From CAWIJK01 sp963836375 (GTDB taxonomy: Bacteria > Actinomycetota > Acidimicrobiia > Acidimicrobiales > RAAP-2): a DNA stretch of 64,000 nt. The notes below the pieces were generated by a model. The model worked only from the letters and a program-made list of their open reading frames with translations. It was not told the origin of the DNA and did no database searches. Location of the stretch: the NCBI GenBank assembly GCA_963836375.1, contig CAWIJK010000001.1:744001-808000 (forward strand). Direction: 5' to 3'. Made by a program: the position numbers and the translations under genes. Every line of letters starts with the position of its first letter. Position 1 is the first letter of the stretch. Of the stretch, positions 1 through 8,795 are shown piece by piece.

Positions 1-272
1 ACGTGCCCGTTCCCGTTGACGAGGGCGTGGGCGTGGCCATTCCCGTTGCCATTGCCGTTCGCGTCGGCGTGGCTGTTCCCATTGGCGTGGCCGTTCCCGT
101 TGCCATTCCCGTTGGCGAGAACCTGGCCGTTCGTGTGACCGTTGCCGTTGCCGTTGCCGTTTCCATTGCCGTTGGCGAGAACCTGGCCGGGCGTGTGACC
201 ATTGCCACCGGCCTGACCGTTGGCGTGGCCGTTTCCGTTGCCGTTTCCGTTGCCGTTGCCGTTGCCGACGCC
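1..272 (-). repeat. Asn-Gly-rich coding repeat (hexanucleotide-like)
   Basis: Read on the minus strand, this stretch is a run of AAC/AAT-GGN codon pairs (NGNGNGNGHANG-like), with longer units such as GHTNGQVLANG occurring about twice. On the plus strand it appears as repeated cgttgc/cgttcc. It continues past the window edge. It forms the low-complexity tail of the chain-length protein. Confidence 0.85.
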
Positions 273-2165
273 GGCACCCTCCAGGGTCCTGCCACCGTTG
301 CTGTCGCCGTCACCCACCGCGACCGGCACTCGCCCTCTGTCGCCCACCACCGGGACAGCCGGGGCGGCGGCTGCAGTCGGGACAACAGGCGCGGGGGCGG
401 CCACGGGGACGGTCGGCGTGCCCTGGGTGGCGGGTGCGACGGGAGCACTTGGCTGGATCGTTGTGGACGCGGCCAGCTTCGCCTCGGCTCGCTCGGCTTG
501 GAGTCGCACATCGTTCGACCGCAGGTGAACGTGGGTGAGCACCACACCCAGAACCGGAGCTCCGATACGCCGCATGATCTCGCCCGTTCGTTTCGCGTGG
601 TCGAAGGTAGTCTCCCCACACTCTCCGACCACGAGGACGATGTCGGCGGTGGGCGTGAGCGCCTCAGCATCGTGATAGGCCAGCTGGGAAGGGGCCTCTA
701 CCACGATGGCATCAGCCAGTTCCCTCACCGCATCGATAACCGCCGGCGTGCGAGTCACGAGCTGACCACTGTGGTTGATGAAGTGCGACAACGACAGCAG
801 TGCAACACCACGGTGGCTGGTGGGCTCGAGCTTGGCCTTGACGGCGGCCGCGTCAACCTGACCGTTGAAGAGGTTCGGACCATCGTTCCGTCCAGGTCCG
901 TGAAGATCCTGCGAACTGATGACGACGACCCGCTGGTCCGCCTCGGCGTAGGACGCGGCGAGATTTGCGACCACCATGGAGCGGCTCGACTCCATCCCTG
1001 GCGACACGACCAGGATCACCTGGCGGGGCCCGTCCTCCGTCGCCTCAAGGGCGTTGCGAGGCTCGAAGTGATTCGAACCGTTGGCACCGGGGTCGGGGTA
1101 CCCGCTGGCATTGGGCATGTGGTCCTCGGCATAGGTGACCGGAGCGAGCCCCTCGAGGTGGATCGACATCCGGAGCTTCCGATAAGCCTCGGCCGACGCC
1201 ATCGAAAGGTGATCGGGAAGACTGAGGTTGGTCGTCTCGGCGGCCTCGGGCACGGGGATCTCCGCCACAACTGGGAACCCGAACGCCGCCCGTGCGGCGG
1301 CGGCATTGCGGACCCGCTTGTCCAGCAGCTCCAACACCAGCGCGATGCCGGCACCGATCAGAAGGCCGAGCAGACCGCCGGCCAACACCCGGACCTTGCG
1401 ACTGGAGCCGAGCCCCGCCGACTTCGTCGGGACGGCCGCGTCCCTGAAGGCCCCGCTGGCGGAAGCGGGCCTGAGCACCTGGTACCCGGTGGACGGCGGG
1501 GAGGCCTCAAGCTGCTGAACCTGCGTATTGGCCGCAGCGAGTTGGGTGTTGACTTGCGCGATCGAAGTGGCACTCGCTTTGGAGGCCGTCAGCTGGTTTA
1601 GCTTGTTCTGCAACGTCGTGACGGACTGACGGGCCTGTTGAAGCTGAACGTTGTAATGCGCGGAGACCAGATTCTGGAGGGTCTTGCCCACCTCGGCGGC
1701 ATAGGCATTGGTGAAAGCCGCGGCGAGCTTCGGCGTCGGGCCATGGGCACTGAGCCAGAGCTGTCCGGGCGCCGTGGCGGCCGCTGCTTTCTTCGCCGAT
1801 GCTTTCGACGACGTGGTCGCGAATGATCCGAAGGGTGTCACCTCACCGGCGAGATCGGTGGGAGAGCCGTGCAGCCCCGCATCCTTCGCCGCCGCGACAG
1901 CAACAGAGGCCTCGCTGGCGTAGAAGATGATCTGGCTGGTGCTGACACCGCCTCCATACGCCCGGTTCGCGCCGACAGCGGTCGGGGCCGCACCAACCAA
2001 CGCGAGTGACTCGTAACCCCAAGACCCCACCGGACCGTCAACCGCTTTCGACGAACTTGGGTGACTCGACGGGAGCAGAACGCCGGCGAGCGCGCCGATG
2101 CAGAACAGCACCAGCAGCAACCACCAACGTCGGAGCAGCGCCCCTCCGTAGTCGATCTTGTTCAT
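1..2165 (-). CDS. Wzz/BY-kinase-like polysaccharide chain-length protein, C-terminus cut by window edge
   Basis: Translated by hand from the ATG at 2163-2165 (AGGAGG just upstream) and open to base 1, giving 721 codons. The protein starts MNKIDYGGALLRRWW. It has a membrane segment at about residues 13-30, an outside region with a coiled coil (about 170-230), a second membrane segment near 270 and a cytoplasmic P-loop-like domain. This is the layout of Wzz fused to a bacterial tyrosine kinase, which sets the chain length of exported polysaccharides. The Walker A equivalent near residue 385 reads SPGMESSRSM and lacks the usual GK[ST], so ATP binding is doubtful. A Walker-B-like stretch IVVEAPSQLAYHD follows near 483. 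The tail from about residue 631 is almost pure Asn-Gly with His/Ala, not the Tyr-rich tail of active kinases. It is a tandem paralogue of the gene at 2386-4059. Confidence 0.8.
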   Translation of the reverse strand, partial: MNKIDYGGALLRRWWLLLVLFCIGALAGVLLPSSHPSSSKAVDGPVGSWGYESLALVGAAPTAVGANRAYGGGVSTSQIIFYASEASVAVAAAKDAGLHGSPTDLAGEVTPFGSFATTSSKASAKKAAAATAPGQLWLSAHGPTPKLAAAFTNAYAAEVGKTLQNLVSAHYNVQLQQARQSVTTLQNKLNQLTASKASATSIAQVNTQLAAANTQVQQLEASPPSTGYQVLRPASASGAFRDAAVPTKSAGLGSSRKVRVLAGGLLGLLIGAGIALVLELLDKRVRNAAAARAAFGFPVVAEIPVPEAAETTNLSLPDHLSMASAEAYRKLRMSIHLEGLAPVTYAEDHMPNASGYPDPGANGSNHFEPRNALEATEDGPRQVILVVSPGMESSRSMVVANLAASYAEADQRVVVISSQDLHGPGRNDGPNLFNGQVDAAAVKAKLEPTSHRGVALLSLSHFINHSGQLVTRTPAVIDAVRELADAIVVEAPSQLAYHDAEALTPTADIVLVVGECGETTFDHAKRTGEIMRRIGAPVLGVVLTHVHLRSNDVRLQAERAEAKLAASTTIQPSAPVAPATQGTPTVPVAAPAPVVPTAAAAPAVPVVGDRGRVPVAVGDGDSNGGRTLEGAGVGNGNGNGNGNGNGHANGQAGGNGHTPGQVLANGNGNGNGNGNGHTNGQVLANGNGNGNGHANGNSHADANGNGNGNGHAHALVNGNGH

Positions 2166-2280
2166 CGCCTCCTGCTCTCCCTCCAGGCCAACGGACCAAG
2201 CCTAGATGAATCCGCCTCAGGCACAAACTAGTCCGTACCGGCGGACGGCGTCCCGCGAGGTGTCATCTCGACGGGGGCAC

Positions 2281-2309
2281 GCAAATAGAAACGACGGGCT
2301 TCTATTTGC
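2281..2309. other. perfect 10-bp inverted repeat between tandem wzz-like genes
   Basis: gcaaatagaa (2281-2290) pairs exactly with ttctatttgc (2300-2309) across a 9-base loop; a further partial copy caaatag lies at 2320-2326. The stem is AT-rich in a GC-rich region and has no T-run, so it looks more like an operator or processing site than an intrinsic terminator. It lies in the 220-base gap between the two chain-length genes, downstream of the 2386-4059 gene and upstream of the 1-2165 gene. Confidence 0.5.
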
Positions 2310-2385
2310 ACCCGGTTGACAAATAGATGGCCGCCGGGAACCGTTCCTCGGTCGGCCGGACCTTCGGCGTGGCTCGCGGCAAGGC

Positions 2386-4059
2386 TCACCGCAGCTCGGC
2401 CTTCGATGCAACGGTCCCTGCGGTCTCGGCAGAGCCAGCCGAGAAGGCCGACTGACCGGTCCTCGCCGCCCGTGTCCCCCTTGCCTGCCTGAGATCCCCG
2501 GCCCTGACCGGCACCTCGGTCAGAGCCACGCCCAGGACCGGAGCTGAGATTCTCTTGAGAAGGTCGCCGGCGCGTTGGGCCTCCGCGTGACCCGTGTACC
2601 CGCACTCACCGACCAAGACGACCACGTCAGCCACCGAGGTCAGGGCTTCCCCGTCGTGGAAGACAAGAAGGGGCGGTGCCTCAACGATCACGACGTCGGC
2701 CAATTGGCGCGAGGCGTCCAGGATGGCCGGGGCCCGGGCGAGGAGTTGACCACTGCTCGGTATAAGACGGCCCAGACGCAGAATGGCCACGTTGGCCACG
2801 CGGGACGGCTCGACGCAGGCCTTTACGTCGGAGGCGGCCACCTCACCGTGGACATCGGTGGCCAACGCGGTGCCCAAGCCTGCGGGGTCCTGGGCGGAAG
2901 CCGGAAGATCGAAAGTGCTGGTCACAAGGACTCGCTGCCCCGCCCCGGCGAAAGCGGCGGCGAGATTCTCCACCACCGAGCTACGGCTGGGCTCGGTTCC
3001 TGGCGATACCACCAGCAAGACCTTCGCCTTGCCAGCACTCCCTCGTCCTCCACTGCCTCCATTGCCTCCATTGACCCCATTGCCCGTGTGGGTCCCCGTC
3101 ATGTGGTGAAGGGCATCGGAGGTATCGGGAGGCTCGAGCAGGACGGCAATCTGTAATTTCCGATACGACTCGTCGCGTATCGAGGCCAGCGTCGCCGACT
3201 CGGCGCCCCTGGCGATGGCCGGAATCTCGGCCACCACCCGGTACCCGAACGCAGCGCTCGCCCCAGACACGCTGCGGAGCCGGCGGTCTGCCGAGGCAAT
3301 CAGCAAAACGACCGCCGCACCGAGAACCGCTCCGACAACCAGCCCCACGAGGGCGCCGGTCAATCTGCCCGAGGGGAGCCCGCTCGAGGACCCCGACACC
3401 TTGGTGGCGACGCCGGCCGAAGCCGGTTGCAGCACGCTGTAACCCGATGGGGCCGTGGTCGCACTGAGCTGTTGGACCTGGGCGAGCGCGGCGTCCAACT
3501 CGTTGATCAGCGCCGTGCTCGCTTTGGCCCCGGCCATTCGAGCCTGCAGCTCAGCGACGTGCTGCTGGGCTGCGGCGAGCTCCGCCTTCTGGTGCACGCT
3601 GGCCAGGTTGTTGAGGTAGTCGCCCAGCTGAGCGGCGAACGCGTTCGTAAACGCCGCCGACTGCTGAGGTGAGTGCGCCACCCCGCTCAGTTTGATCACA
3701 CCGACCTCCCCGGATTTGGCCACGGGTTTGGTCACCGTGATCGCCGATTCGAGCTGGGCGGCCGACTCGTGCAGGCCCGCGGCTGCGGCGGCCGCGCTGA
3801 GCACAGAACCCTCGTGGGCATAGAAGAGAATCTGGTTCGTCTCGACGCTGGTCGCTCCGCGCGAACCAGCACCCGACACCGGTGCCGCGCCGACCGACGG
3901 AGCCTCACCCACCAGCGTGCTCGTCTTCCACTTCTCGGTGTTTGCCGTCTTGACGTGCCCCGGCACCAGGAGGGCCCCGGCGACCGCCCCGACGATCCCG
4001 AGCACAATGAGGACCCACCAACGGCGGAGCAACGCCCCGCCGTAGTCAATCCGCCCCAT
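2386..4059 (-). CDS. Wzz/BY-kinase-like polysaccharide chain-length protein
   Basis: 557 residues from ATG 4057-4059, with GAAGGAG about 9 bases upstream. One membrane segment lies at about residues 12-31, an extracytoplasmic region with an Ala/Gln-rich coiled coil at about 150-200, and a second membrane segment at about 236-258. A cytoplasmic ATPase-like domain follows. Its P-loop position (near residue 349, SPGTEPSRSSVVENLA) lacks the Walker A lysine, whereas VIVEAPPLLVFHDGEAL resembles the Walker B' region of BY-kinases. A Gly/Asn-rich linker precedes the ATPase-like domain. The C-terminal tail is Arg/Ala/Ser-rich with no tyrosine cluster. The family controls polysaccharide chain length and export at the inner membrane. 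This copy is probably a non-catalytic scaffold, working with its neighbour at 1-2165 and divergent from the sugar-nucleotide operon. The start is well supported because the paralogue begins in the same way. Confidence 0.85.
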   Translation of the reverse strand: MGRIDYGGALLRRWWVLIVLGIVGAVAGALLVPGHVKTANTEKWKTSTLVGEAPSVGAAPVSGAGSRGATSVETNQILFYAHEGSVLSAAAAAAGLHESAAQLESAITVTKPVAKSGEVGVIKLSGVAHSPQQSAAFTNAFAAQLGDYLNNLASVHQKAELAAAQQHVAELQARMAGAKASTALINELDAALAQVQQLSATTAPSGYSVLQPASAGVATKVSGSSSGLPSGRLTGALVGLVVGAVLGAAVVLLIASADRRLRSVSGASAAFGYRVVAEIPAIARGAESATLASIRDESYRKLQIAVLLEPPDTSDALHHMTGTHTGNGVNGGNGGSGGRGSAGKAKVLLVVSPGTEPSRSSVVENLAAAFAGAGQRVLVTSTFDLPASAQDPAGLGTALATDVHGEVAASDVKACVEPSRVANVAILRLGRLIPSSGQLLARAPAILDASRQLADVVIVEAPPLLVFHDGEALTSVADVVVLVGECGYTGHAEAQRAGDLLKRISAPVLGVALTEVPVRAGDLRQARGTRAARTGQSAFSAGSAETAGTVASKAELR

Positions 4060-4481
4060 CGGCCCCCGCTCCTTCGACTGGCCCGTTCACCACAATTCTC
4101 AGCCCGCCTGCCCGATCACGGCCCTTCGCCAGCGACCTGGCCCAGGGCGTTCCTCGCCAGTCCCGCACATTAGGCCACGGGTCCCCCCGGCCGCAGCCCA
4201 CCCCAGTTCTCCTTATATACGACGCGTTTATGTGTATTTTGTCCTTTCCCATCACCTCACGGGGTGTCCCCACTTGTCACCCCGGCGTCGCATTCGTCGC
4301 CTCGTCGGTACCTTCGAACCCGAGCAACCGAAAGTCGCGAGGGCGCGCCCCACAAACCTTGTGGTACAAGAGGGAGGGGATTTTGTGCTCGCCCAACGCG
4401 TGACACCGCTGCGTTGAGAGTCGGTGGACACTCGGCAAGGTCGGAGGGGCCATCGATGGGCACGACGGGGGAGGAGGGGAA
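4060..4481. promoter_or_regulatory. divergent intergenic region with AT-rich promoter zone
   Basis: A 422-base gap between divergently transcribed glycan genes. Bases 4212-4244 form an AT-rich island (ttatatac, tttatgtgtattttg) that offers -10-like hexamers on both strands, such as TATATA on the minus strand, but no convincing -35 partner. A short inverted repeat cttgt-ggt-acaag lies at 4358-4370. No gene is seen in it. Confidence 0.4.
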
Positions 4482-6515
4482 TTGCTGAGACGTTCGCATG
4501 ATACGCCCCCCTCTCAGATGAACGAACGCAGTGTGGCCGTTCGGGCCAGTCGAGTGCGGGCCCGCCTCATCTTCGTCCTGTTGGACACGGTCTGCGTCCT
4601 CGCCGGGTACGGCGTGGCCGAGGTCATCTACTACCGCAACAGAGCCCCTGCCGACTACTGGCACCGGTTCATCGCCTTTGCCGTACTCGCCGTGGTGGTG
4701 GTGCTCCTCTGCAACCACATCTTCGGTCTCTACGTCCGGATGTGGCGGCACGCCGGCGCCCAGGAGGCCCGTCAGCTCCTGTTGTCGGCCTCGGTCTGCA
4801 TGGGGGTGCTGCTCGTCTTCGACCTGTTCTGCCGGATGTTCGGTGTCCAGGTGGTGCCGGTCAGCGTGGTGGTGGTGGGCACGATCTTCGCCACCATCGG
4901 CATGGGGACGCTCCGCTTTCACTCGAGGCTGTTCGCCTGGCAACGCGGGTCCAAGCAGCAGGTCGGTCTCCGGGTGGCCATCGTCGGGAGCCAGGACATG
5001 GGCGCGGCGATGATCCGCGAGATGCAGCGCTGTCCGAGCGCCGGGTTGATCCCGGTCGCCGTGTTCGACGACGACGTCCGCTCCCACGGGTTGTCCATCG
5101 CCGGTGTGCCGGTCATCGGCGGCATCGGAGACATCCCCGAGGCCGCTGAGCGGTTCACGCTCCAGCAGGTCCTCCTGGCCGTCCCCACCCCCGAGCCCGA
5201 GCTCGTCGAGAATGTCCTGCGAGCGTGCGAGGACGCCGGAATCTCCATGAAGGTCATCCCCGGGGTCCACAACGTGATGAGCCTCCCGACCCATCTGGCG
5301 ATGGTGCGCCAGGCGAGAGAGCCCAACATCGAGGACCTCCTCGGTCGCACACCGGTCGCCGCCGAGCTGGACTCCATCCGGGCCTCGATCGCCGGACGCC
5401 GGGTGCTCGTGACCGGAGCCGGGGGCTCGATCGGCTCGGAGATCTGCCGCCAGCTCTCGACGCTGAACCCTGAGATCCTCGTCCTGTTGGATCACGATGA
5501 GACCCACCTCCACGACGCCGCGGCCACCATGAGCGGTCCCTGCGAGCAGGCGCTGGTCGACATCACCGACCGGGCCGCCGTCATCGACGCCTTCACCCGC
5601 TACCGGCCCGAGGTGGTCCTGCACGCGGCAGCCCACAAGCACGTCCCGGTCCTCGAGCACTACCCGATCGCAGCAGCCAACACGAACGTGCTTGGGACGC
5701 TCAACGTGGTCGAGGCCTCGGCGGCGCTCGGCGTGATGCGCTTCGTCCAGATCTCCACCGACAAGGCGGTCCGGCCGACCAGCGTGATGGGGGCCTCCAA
5801 GGCCCTGGCCGAGCAGATCGTCCTCGACTGCCGACCCGAGGGCGCCGCCTACTGCGCGGTGCGCTTCGGGAACGTCCTCGGTAGTCGGGGCAGCGTGATC
5901 CCGACCTTTGCCCGGCAGATCGCCAACGGCGGACCGGTCACCGTCACCGACCCCCGCATGACGAGGTTCTTCATGAGCGTCGAGGAGGCGGTGCAACTGG
6001 TCTTGCAGGCGTCGATGCTCTCGGCGGGCGGGGAGATCTTCATGCTCGACATGGGCCAGCCGGTCCGGATCGTCGACCTGGCCGAACGGATGATCCGGCT
6101 GTCGGGCTACCAAGTCGGCGTAGACATCCCCATCGAGATCGTGGGCCGCCGGCCAGGGGAGAAGATCGACGAGGAGCTTTGCAGCCCCGAAGAAGAGGTC
6201 TTCAGCACCAGCCACCCGCACATCCAGCGGCTCGTGCCCATCCAGACCCCCACCAAAGAGCTCGCCACCCGCCTGCACCGGCTCGTCGAGGCCTGCAACG
6301 ACCGGGACGCTGCCGAGGTTCGGACCCTCCTGGGTACCTCAAGGCCCCTCGGTGGCGACATGCCCGACCTCCTGCCCGGCGACACGCGGGTCCCGGTGCC
6401 CAACGGGGCCGAGCCGAACGGGACATCAGCGCACCGGTCGAAGGACAGGGTCGCGAGCCTCCACCGCCACCAGGTCGAGATCCTCCCGAGCCCGATTCCC
6501 GGCGGCGGGGGTTGA
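4482..6515 (+). CDS. membrane-bound nucleoside-diphosphate-sugar 4,6-dehydratase (CapD/WbpM/FlaA1-like)
   Basis: 677 residues from a TTG at 4482 that follows AGGAGG by four bases; an in-frame ATG at 4518 is the alternative. About four membrane segments (residues 20-150) are followed by a Rossmann-like sensor region. The extended SDR catalytic domain begins with GAGGSIGSEICRQL near 311. The active-site region (about 425-441) reads STDKAVRPTSVMGASK, with Met in place of the classical SDR Tyr, as in WbpM-type enzymes. The family dehydrates UDP-GlcNAc or a similar sugar at C4/C6, the first step to deoxy-amino sugars. The tail after about residue 610 is long and polar. It overlaps the next gene by four bases (TTGA), so the two are probably cotranslated. 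The exact sugar cannot be told from sequence. Confidence 0.9.
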   Translation: MLRRSHDTPPSQMNERSVAVRASRVRARLIFVLLDTVCVLAGYGVAEVIYYRNRAPADYWHRFIAFAVLAVVVVLLCNHIFGLYVRMWRHAGAQEARQLLLSASVCMGVLLVFDLFCRMFGVQVVPVSVVVVGTIFATIGMGTLRFHSRLFAWQRGSKQQVGLRVAIVGSQDMGAAMIREMQRCPSAGLIPVAVFDDDVRSHGLSIAGVPVIGGIGDIPEAAERFTLQQVLLAVPTPEPELVENVLRACEDAGISMKVIPGVHNVMSLPTHLAMVRQAREPNIEDLLGRTPVAAELDSIRASIAGRRVLVTGAGGSIGSEICRQLSTLNPEILVLLDHDETHLHDAAATMSGPCEQALVDITDRAAVIDAFTRYRPEVVLHAAAHKHVPVLEHYPIAAANTNVLGTLNVVEASAALGVMRFVQISTDKAVRPTSVMGASKALAEQIVLDCRPEGAAYCAVRFGNVLGSRGSVIPTFARQIANGGPVTVTDPRMTRFFMSVEEAVQLVLQASMLSAGGEIFMLDMGQPVRIVDLAERMIRLSGYQVGVDIPIEIVGRRPGEKIDEELCSPEEEVFSTSHPHIQRLVPIQTPTKELATRLHRLVEACNDRDAAEVRTLLGTSRPLGGDMPDLLPGDTRVPVPNGAEPNGTSAHRSKDRVASLHRHQVEILPSPIPGGGG

Positions 6516-7777
6516 GCCCGTCGGGCACCACCACCCTCGCGGTGGTGGGCCAGGGCTACGTCGGCTTACCCCTCGCGCTCAGAGCGGTCGAGGCCGGCTT
6601 CGACGTCATCGGTTTCGACACCGACATCGCCCGCATCAAACGCCTGGCCGACGGCGACTCCTACGTGGAGGACATCACCGACGAGCAGCTCACCGGGGCC
6701 CTCGCATCAGGGCGCTACGAACCGACCGCCGATCCGTCCCGTCTGGCCGGGTTCGACATCGCGGTCATCGACGTCCCCACACCGCTTCGTGACGGCAGCC
6801 CCAACCTGTCGTTCGTGGTGGGCGCGGCGACGACGCTGGCCCGGCACCTCACACAGGGGGCCACCGTGGTCCTCGAGTCGACCAGCTATCCGGGGACCAC
6901 CGAGGAGCTCGTTGGTCCCTTGCTGGAGGAGGGATCAGGCCTCCAGGCCGGACGAGACTTCCACCTCGGCTACAGCCCTGAGCGCATCGACCCGGGCAAC
7001 CGGACCTGGCGGCTCGAGAACACGCCCAAGGTCGTCTCGGGCATCGACGATGCCTCCCTCAGTGCGGTGCGCGCCTTCTACGACCGGCTGGTCGACAGAA
7101 CAGTGCCGGTCTCGGGCACCCGGGAGGCCGAGATGACCAAGCTTCTCGAGAACACCTTCCGGCACGTCAACATCGCCCTGGTCAACGAGCTGGCGATGTT
7201 CGCCGCCGAGCTGGAGATCGACATCTGGGAGGCCATCGACGCCGCGTCGTCGAAGCCCTTCGGCTACCTGCGCTTCACCCCCGGTCCCGGCGTAGGTGGC
7301 CACTGCCTCCCGGTCGACCCGAGCTACCTGTCCTGGAAGGTTCGGCGGAGCCTGGGCCAGCCGTTCCGGTTCGTCGAGCTGGCCAACGACGTCAACGAGC
7401 ACATGCCCGACTACGTGGTCCGGCGCCTCATGCTGGCCCTCAACCGCCAGGGGCGGGCGGTCAAGGGGTCCAGGATCCTCCTCTTGGGTTTGGCCTACAA
7501 GCGCAACACCGGCGATTCCCGGGAGGCCCCCGGAGCGGTGATCGCCCAGGCCCTCTCCGCCTTGGGTGCCGAGGTCAGGGTGGCCGACCCCCACCTCTCG
7601 GGCGACGCCACCACCTTCGATGTCGTCGATCTCACGGCCGCCGAGGTCGCCGATGCGGACGCCGTCGTCGTGGTGACCGACCACGACGCCTTCGACTACG
7701 ACCTGGTCCGGACCCACGCCCGTTACGTGTTCGACACCAGGAGCCGTCTGGACGGCCCGAACGTCGAGCGGCTGTAA
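6512..7777 (+). CDS. UDP-sugar 6-dehydrogenase (UDP-Glc/UDP-ManNAc/UDP-GlcNAc dehydrogenase family)
   Basis: 421 residues if it starts at the TTG at 6512 that overlaps the stop of the preceding gene; the NAD-binding motif GQGYVGLPLA lies only about 12 residues in, which leaves no room for a later start. The middle domain carries the conserved stretch ESTSYPGTTEELV. The catalytic cysteine lies in GGHCLPVDP near residue 263, and the C-terminal UDP-binding domain has LLLGLAYKRNTGDSREAP. The family oxidises the C6 hydroxyl of a UDP-hexose twice, giving a uronic acid. The TPGPGVGGHCLPVDPSYL variant is closer to UDP-HexNAc dehydrogenases (WecC/WbpA) than to UDP-glucose dehydrogenase, but the substrate is inferred. 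It is the second gene of the 4482-10752 operon. Confidence 0.9.
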   Translation: MSPSGTTTLAVVGQGYVGLPLALRAVEAGFDVIGFDTDIARIKRLADGDSYVEDITDEQLTGALASGRYEPTADPSRLAGFDIAVIDVPTPLRDGSPNLSFVVGAATTLARHLTQGATVVLESTSYPGTTEELVGPLLEEGSGLQAGRDFHLGYSPERIDPGNRTWRLENTPKVVSGIDDASLSAVRAFYDRLVDRTVPVSGTREAEMTKLLENTFRHVNIALVNELAMFAAELEIDIWEAIDAASSKPFGYLRFTPGPGVGGHCLPVDPSYLSWKVRRSLGQPFRFVELANDVNEHMPDYVVRRLMLALNRQGRAVKGSRILLLGLAYKRNTGDSREAPGAVIAQALSALGAEVRVADPHLSGDATTFDVVDLTAAEVADADAVVVVTDHDAFDYDLVRTHARYVFDTRSRLDGPNVERL

Positions 7778-7862
7778 TCGGGGGGTGACCCGAGGAGCAA
7801 CGCCGTCCCCCTGGCTCCCTGGCCGGGAAGACCTCGCCCACCGGCCGGCAGCGCCCTGATCC

Positions 7863-8795
7863 ATGCGGGTCATCGTGACCGGAGGGGCGGGGTTCATCGG
7901 GGCCAATCTCTGTCGGGCGCTCCACGACGCCCCGGCGGTGCGCGAGGTGATCGCCCTCGACGACCTGTCGACGGGCCGCCGGGAGAACCTGGCGGGCGCC
8001 GAGACCGAGCTGGTGGTCGGCTCGATCCTCGACGCCGCGCTCCTGGCCAAGGTCTTCGACGGAGCCGACGCCGTCATCCACCTGGCCGCCCGCCCCTCGG
8101 TGCCCCGGTCCCTGGCCGACCCGGTGGCCACCCATGAGGCCAACGCCACCGGCACCGTCAACGTGCTGGAGGCGGCCCGGGCGGTCGGGCGGCCCCAGGT
8201 GGTGGTGGCGTCCTCGTCGTCGGTCTACGGCGCCAACCCCCAACTGCCCAAGCGCGAGGACATGGCGACGATGCCGGCCAGCCCCTACGCGGCCAGCAAG
8301 CTGGCCGAGGAGGCCTACACCCTCGCCTACGGACGGTCGTTCGGCCTCCCTGTCCTGGCCTTGCGCTTCTTCAACGTCTTCGGGCCCCTCCAGGCCGCCG
8401 ACCACGCCTACGCGGCGGTGGTCCCCACCTTCATCGCCCGTGCCCTGGCCGGAGAGGCCGTCCCGGTGCACGGCGACGGTCACCAGACCCGGGACTTCAC
8501 GTTTGTGGGGAGCGTGGTCTCGGTCCTGACCGAGAGCGTGCTCCGCAGCGTGACCGACCCGAACCCGGTGAACCTGGCCTTCGGGTCCCGGGTCTCGCTC
8601 CTGGAGCTTCTCGAGGTGCTCGAGGACATTCTGGGGACGCCGATCGCCCGCCAACACCTCGACCCGCGACCGGGTGACGTGCGGGACTCCCAGGCCGACC
8701 AGACCCGCCTCAGGGCGCTGTTCCCCGACGTCGGGCCGGTGGGACTCCAAGACGGCCTCCGGGCCACGGTCGATTGGTTCCGAACTCTCGGATGA
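7863..8795 (+). CDS. NAD-dependent sugar-nucleotide epimerase/dehydratase (extended SDR)
   Basis: 310 residues from ATG 7863. The N-terminal GGAGFIGANL binds NAD. The catalytic region has ASSSSVYG and then YAASK (Tyr near residue 142), followed by RFFNVFGP and, near the end, QTRDFTFVGSVV, all typical of UDP-hexose(NAc) 4-epimerases such as WbpP and of related dehydratases. With the upstream 6-dehydrogenase it could interconvert uronic acids or GlcNAc/GalNAc. It ends in ATGA shared with the next start. The 85-base gap before it holds no clear promoter, so it probably belongs to the same operon. Confidence 0.88.
   Translation: MRVIVTGGAGFIGANLCRALHDAPAVREVIALDDLSTGRRENLAGAETELVVGSILDAALLAKVFDGADAVIHLAARPSVPRSLADPVATHEANATGTVNVLEAARAVGRPQVVVASSSSVYGANPQLPKREDMATMPASPYAASKLAEEAYTLAYGRSFGLPVLALRFFNVFGPLQAADHAYAAVVPTFIARALAGEAVPVHGDGHQTRDFTFVGSVVSVLTESVLRSVTDPNPVNLAFGSRVSLLELLEVLEDILGTPIARQHLDPRPGDVRDSQADQTRLRALFPDVGPVGLQDGLRATVDWFRTLG

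Noticed and set aside
3..1601. 532-codon plus-strand frame rich in Val/Ala
   Set aside because: Antisense of the Asn-Gly tail and P-loop-like domain of the chain-length protein; no start signal and no domain.
1..4059. Active tyrosine kinases
   Set aside because: Neither copy has a Walker A lysine or a tyrosine-rich tail.
4257..6278. 673-codon minus-strand frame
   Set aside because: Shadow of the CapD-like dehydratase; His/Asp/Arg-rich composition typical of antisense frames in GC-rich DNA.
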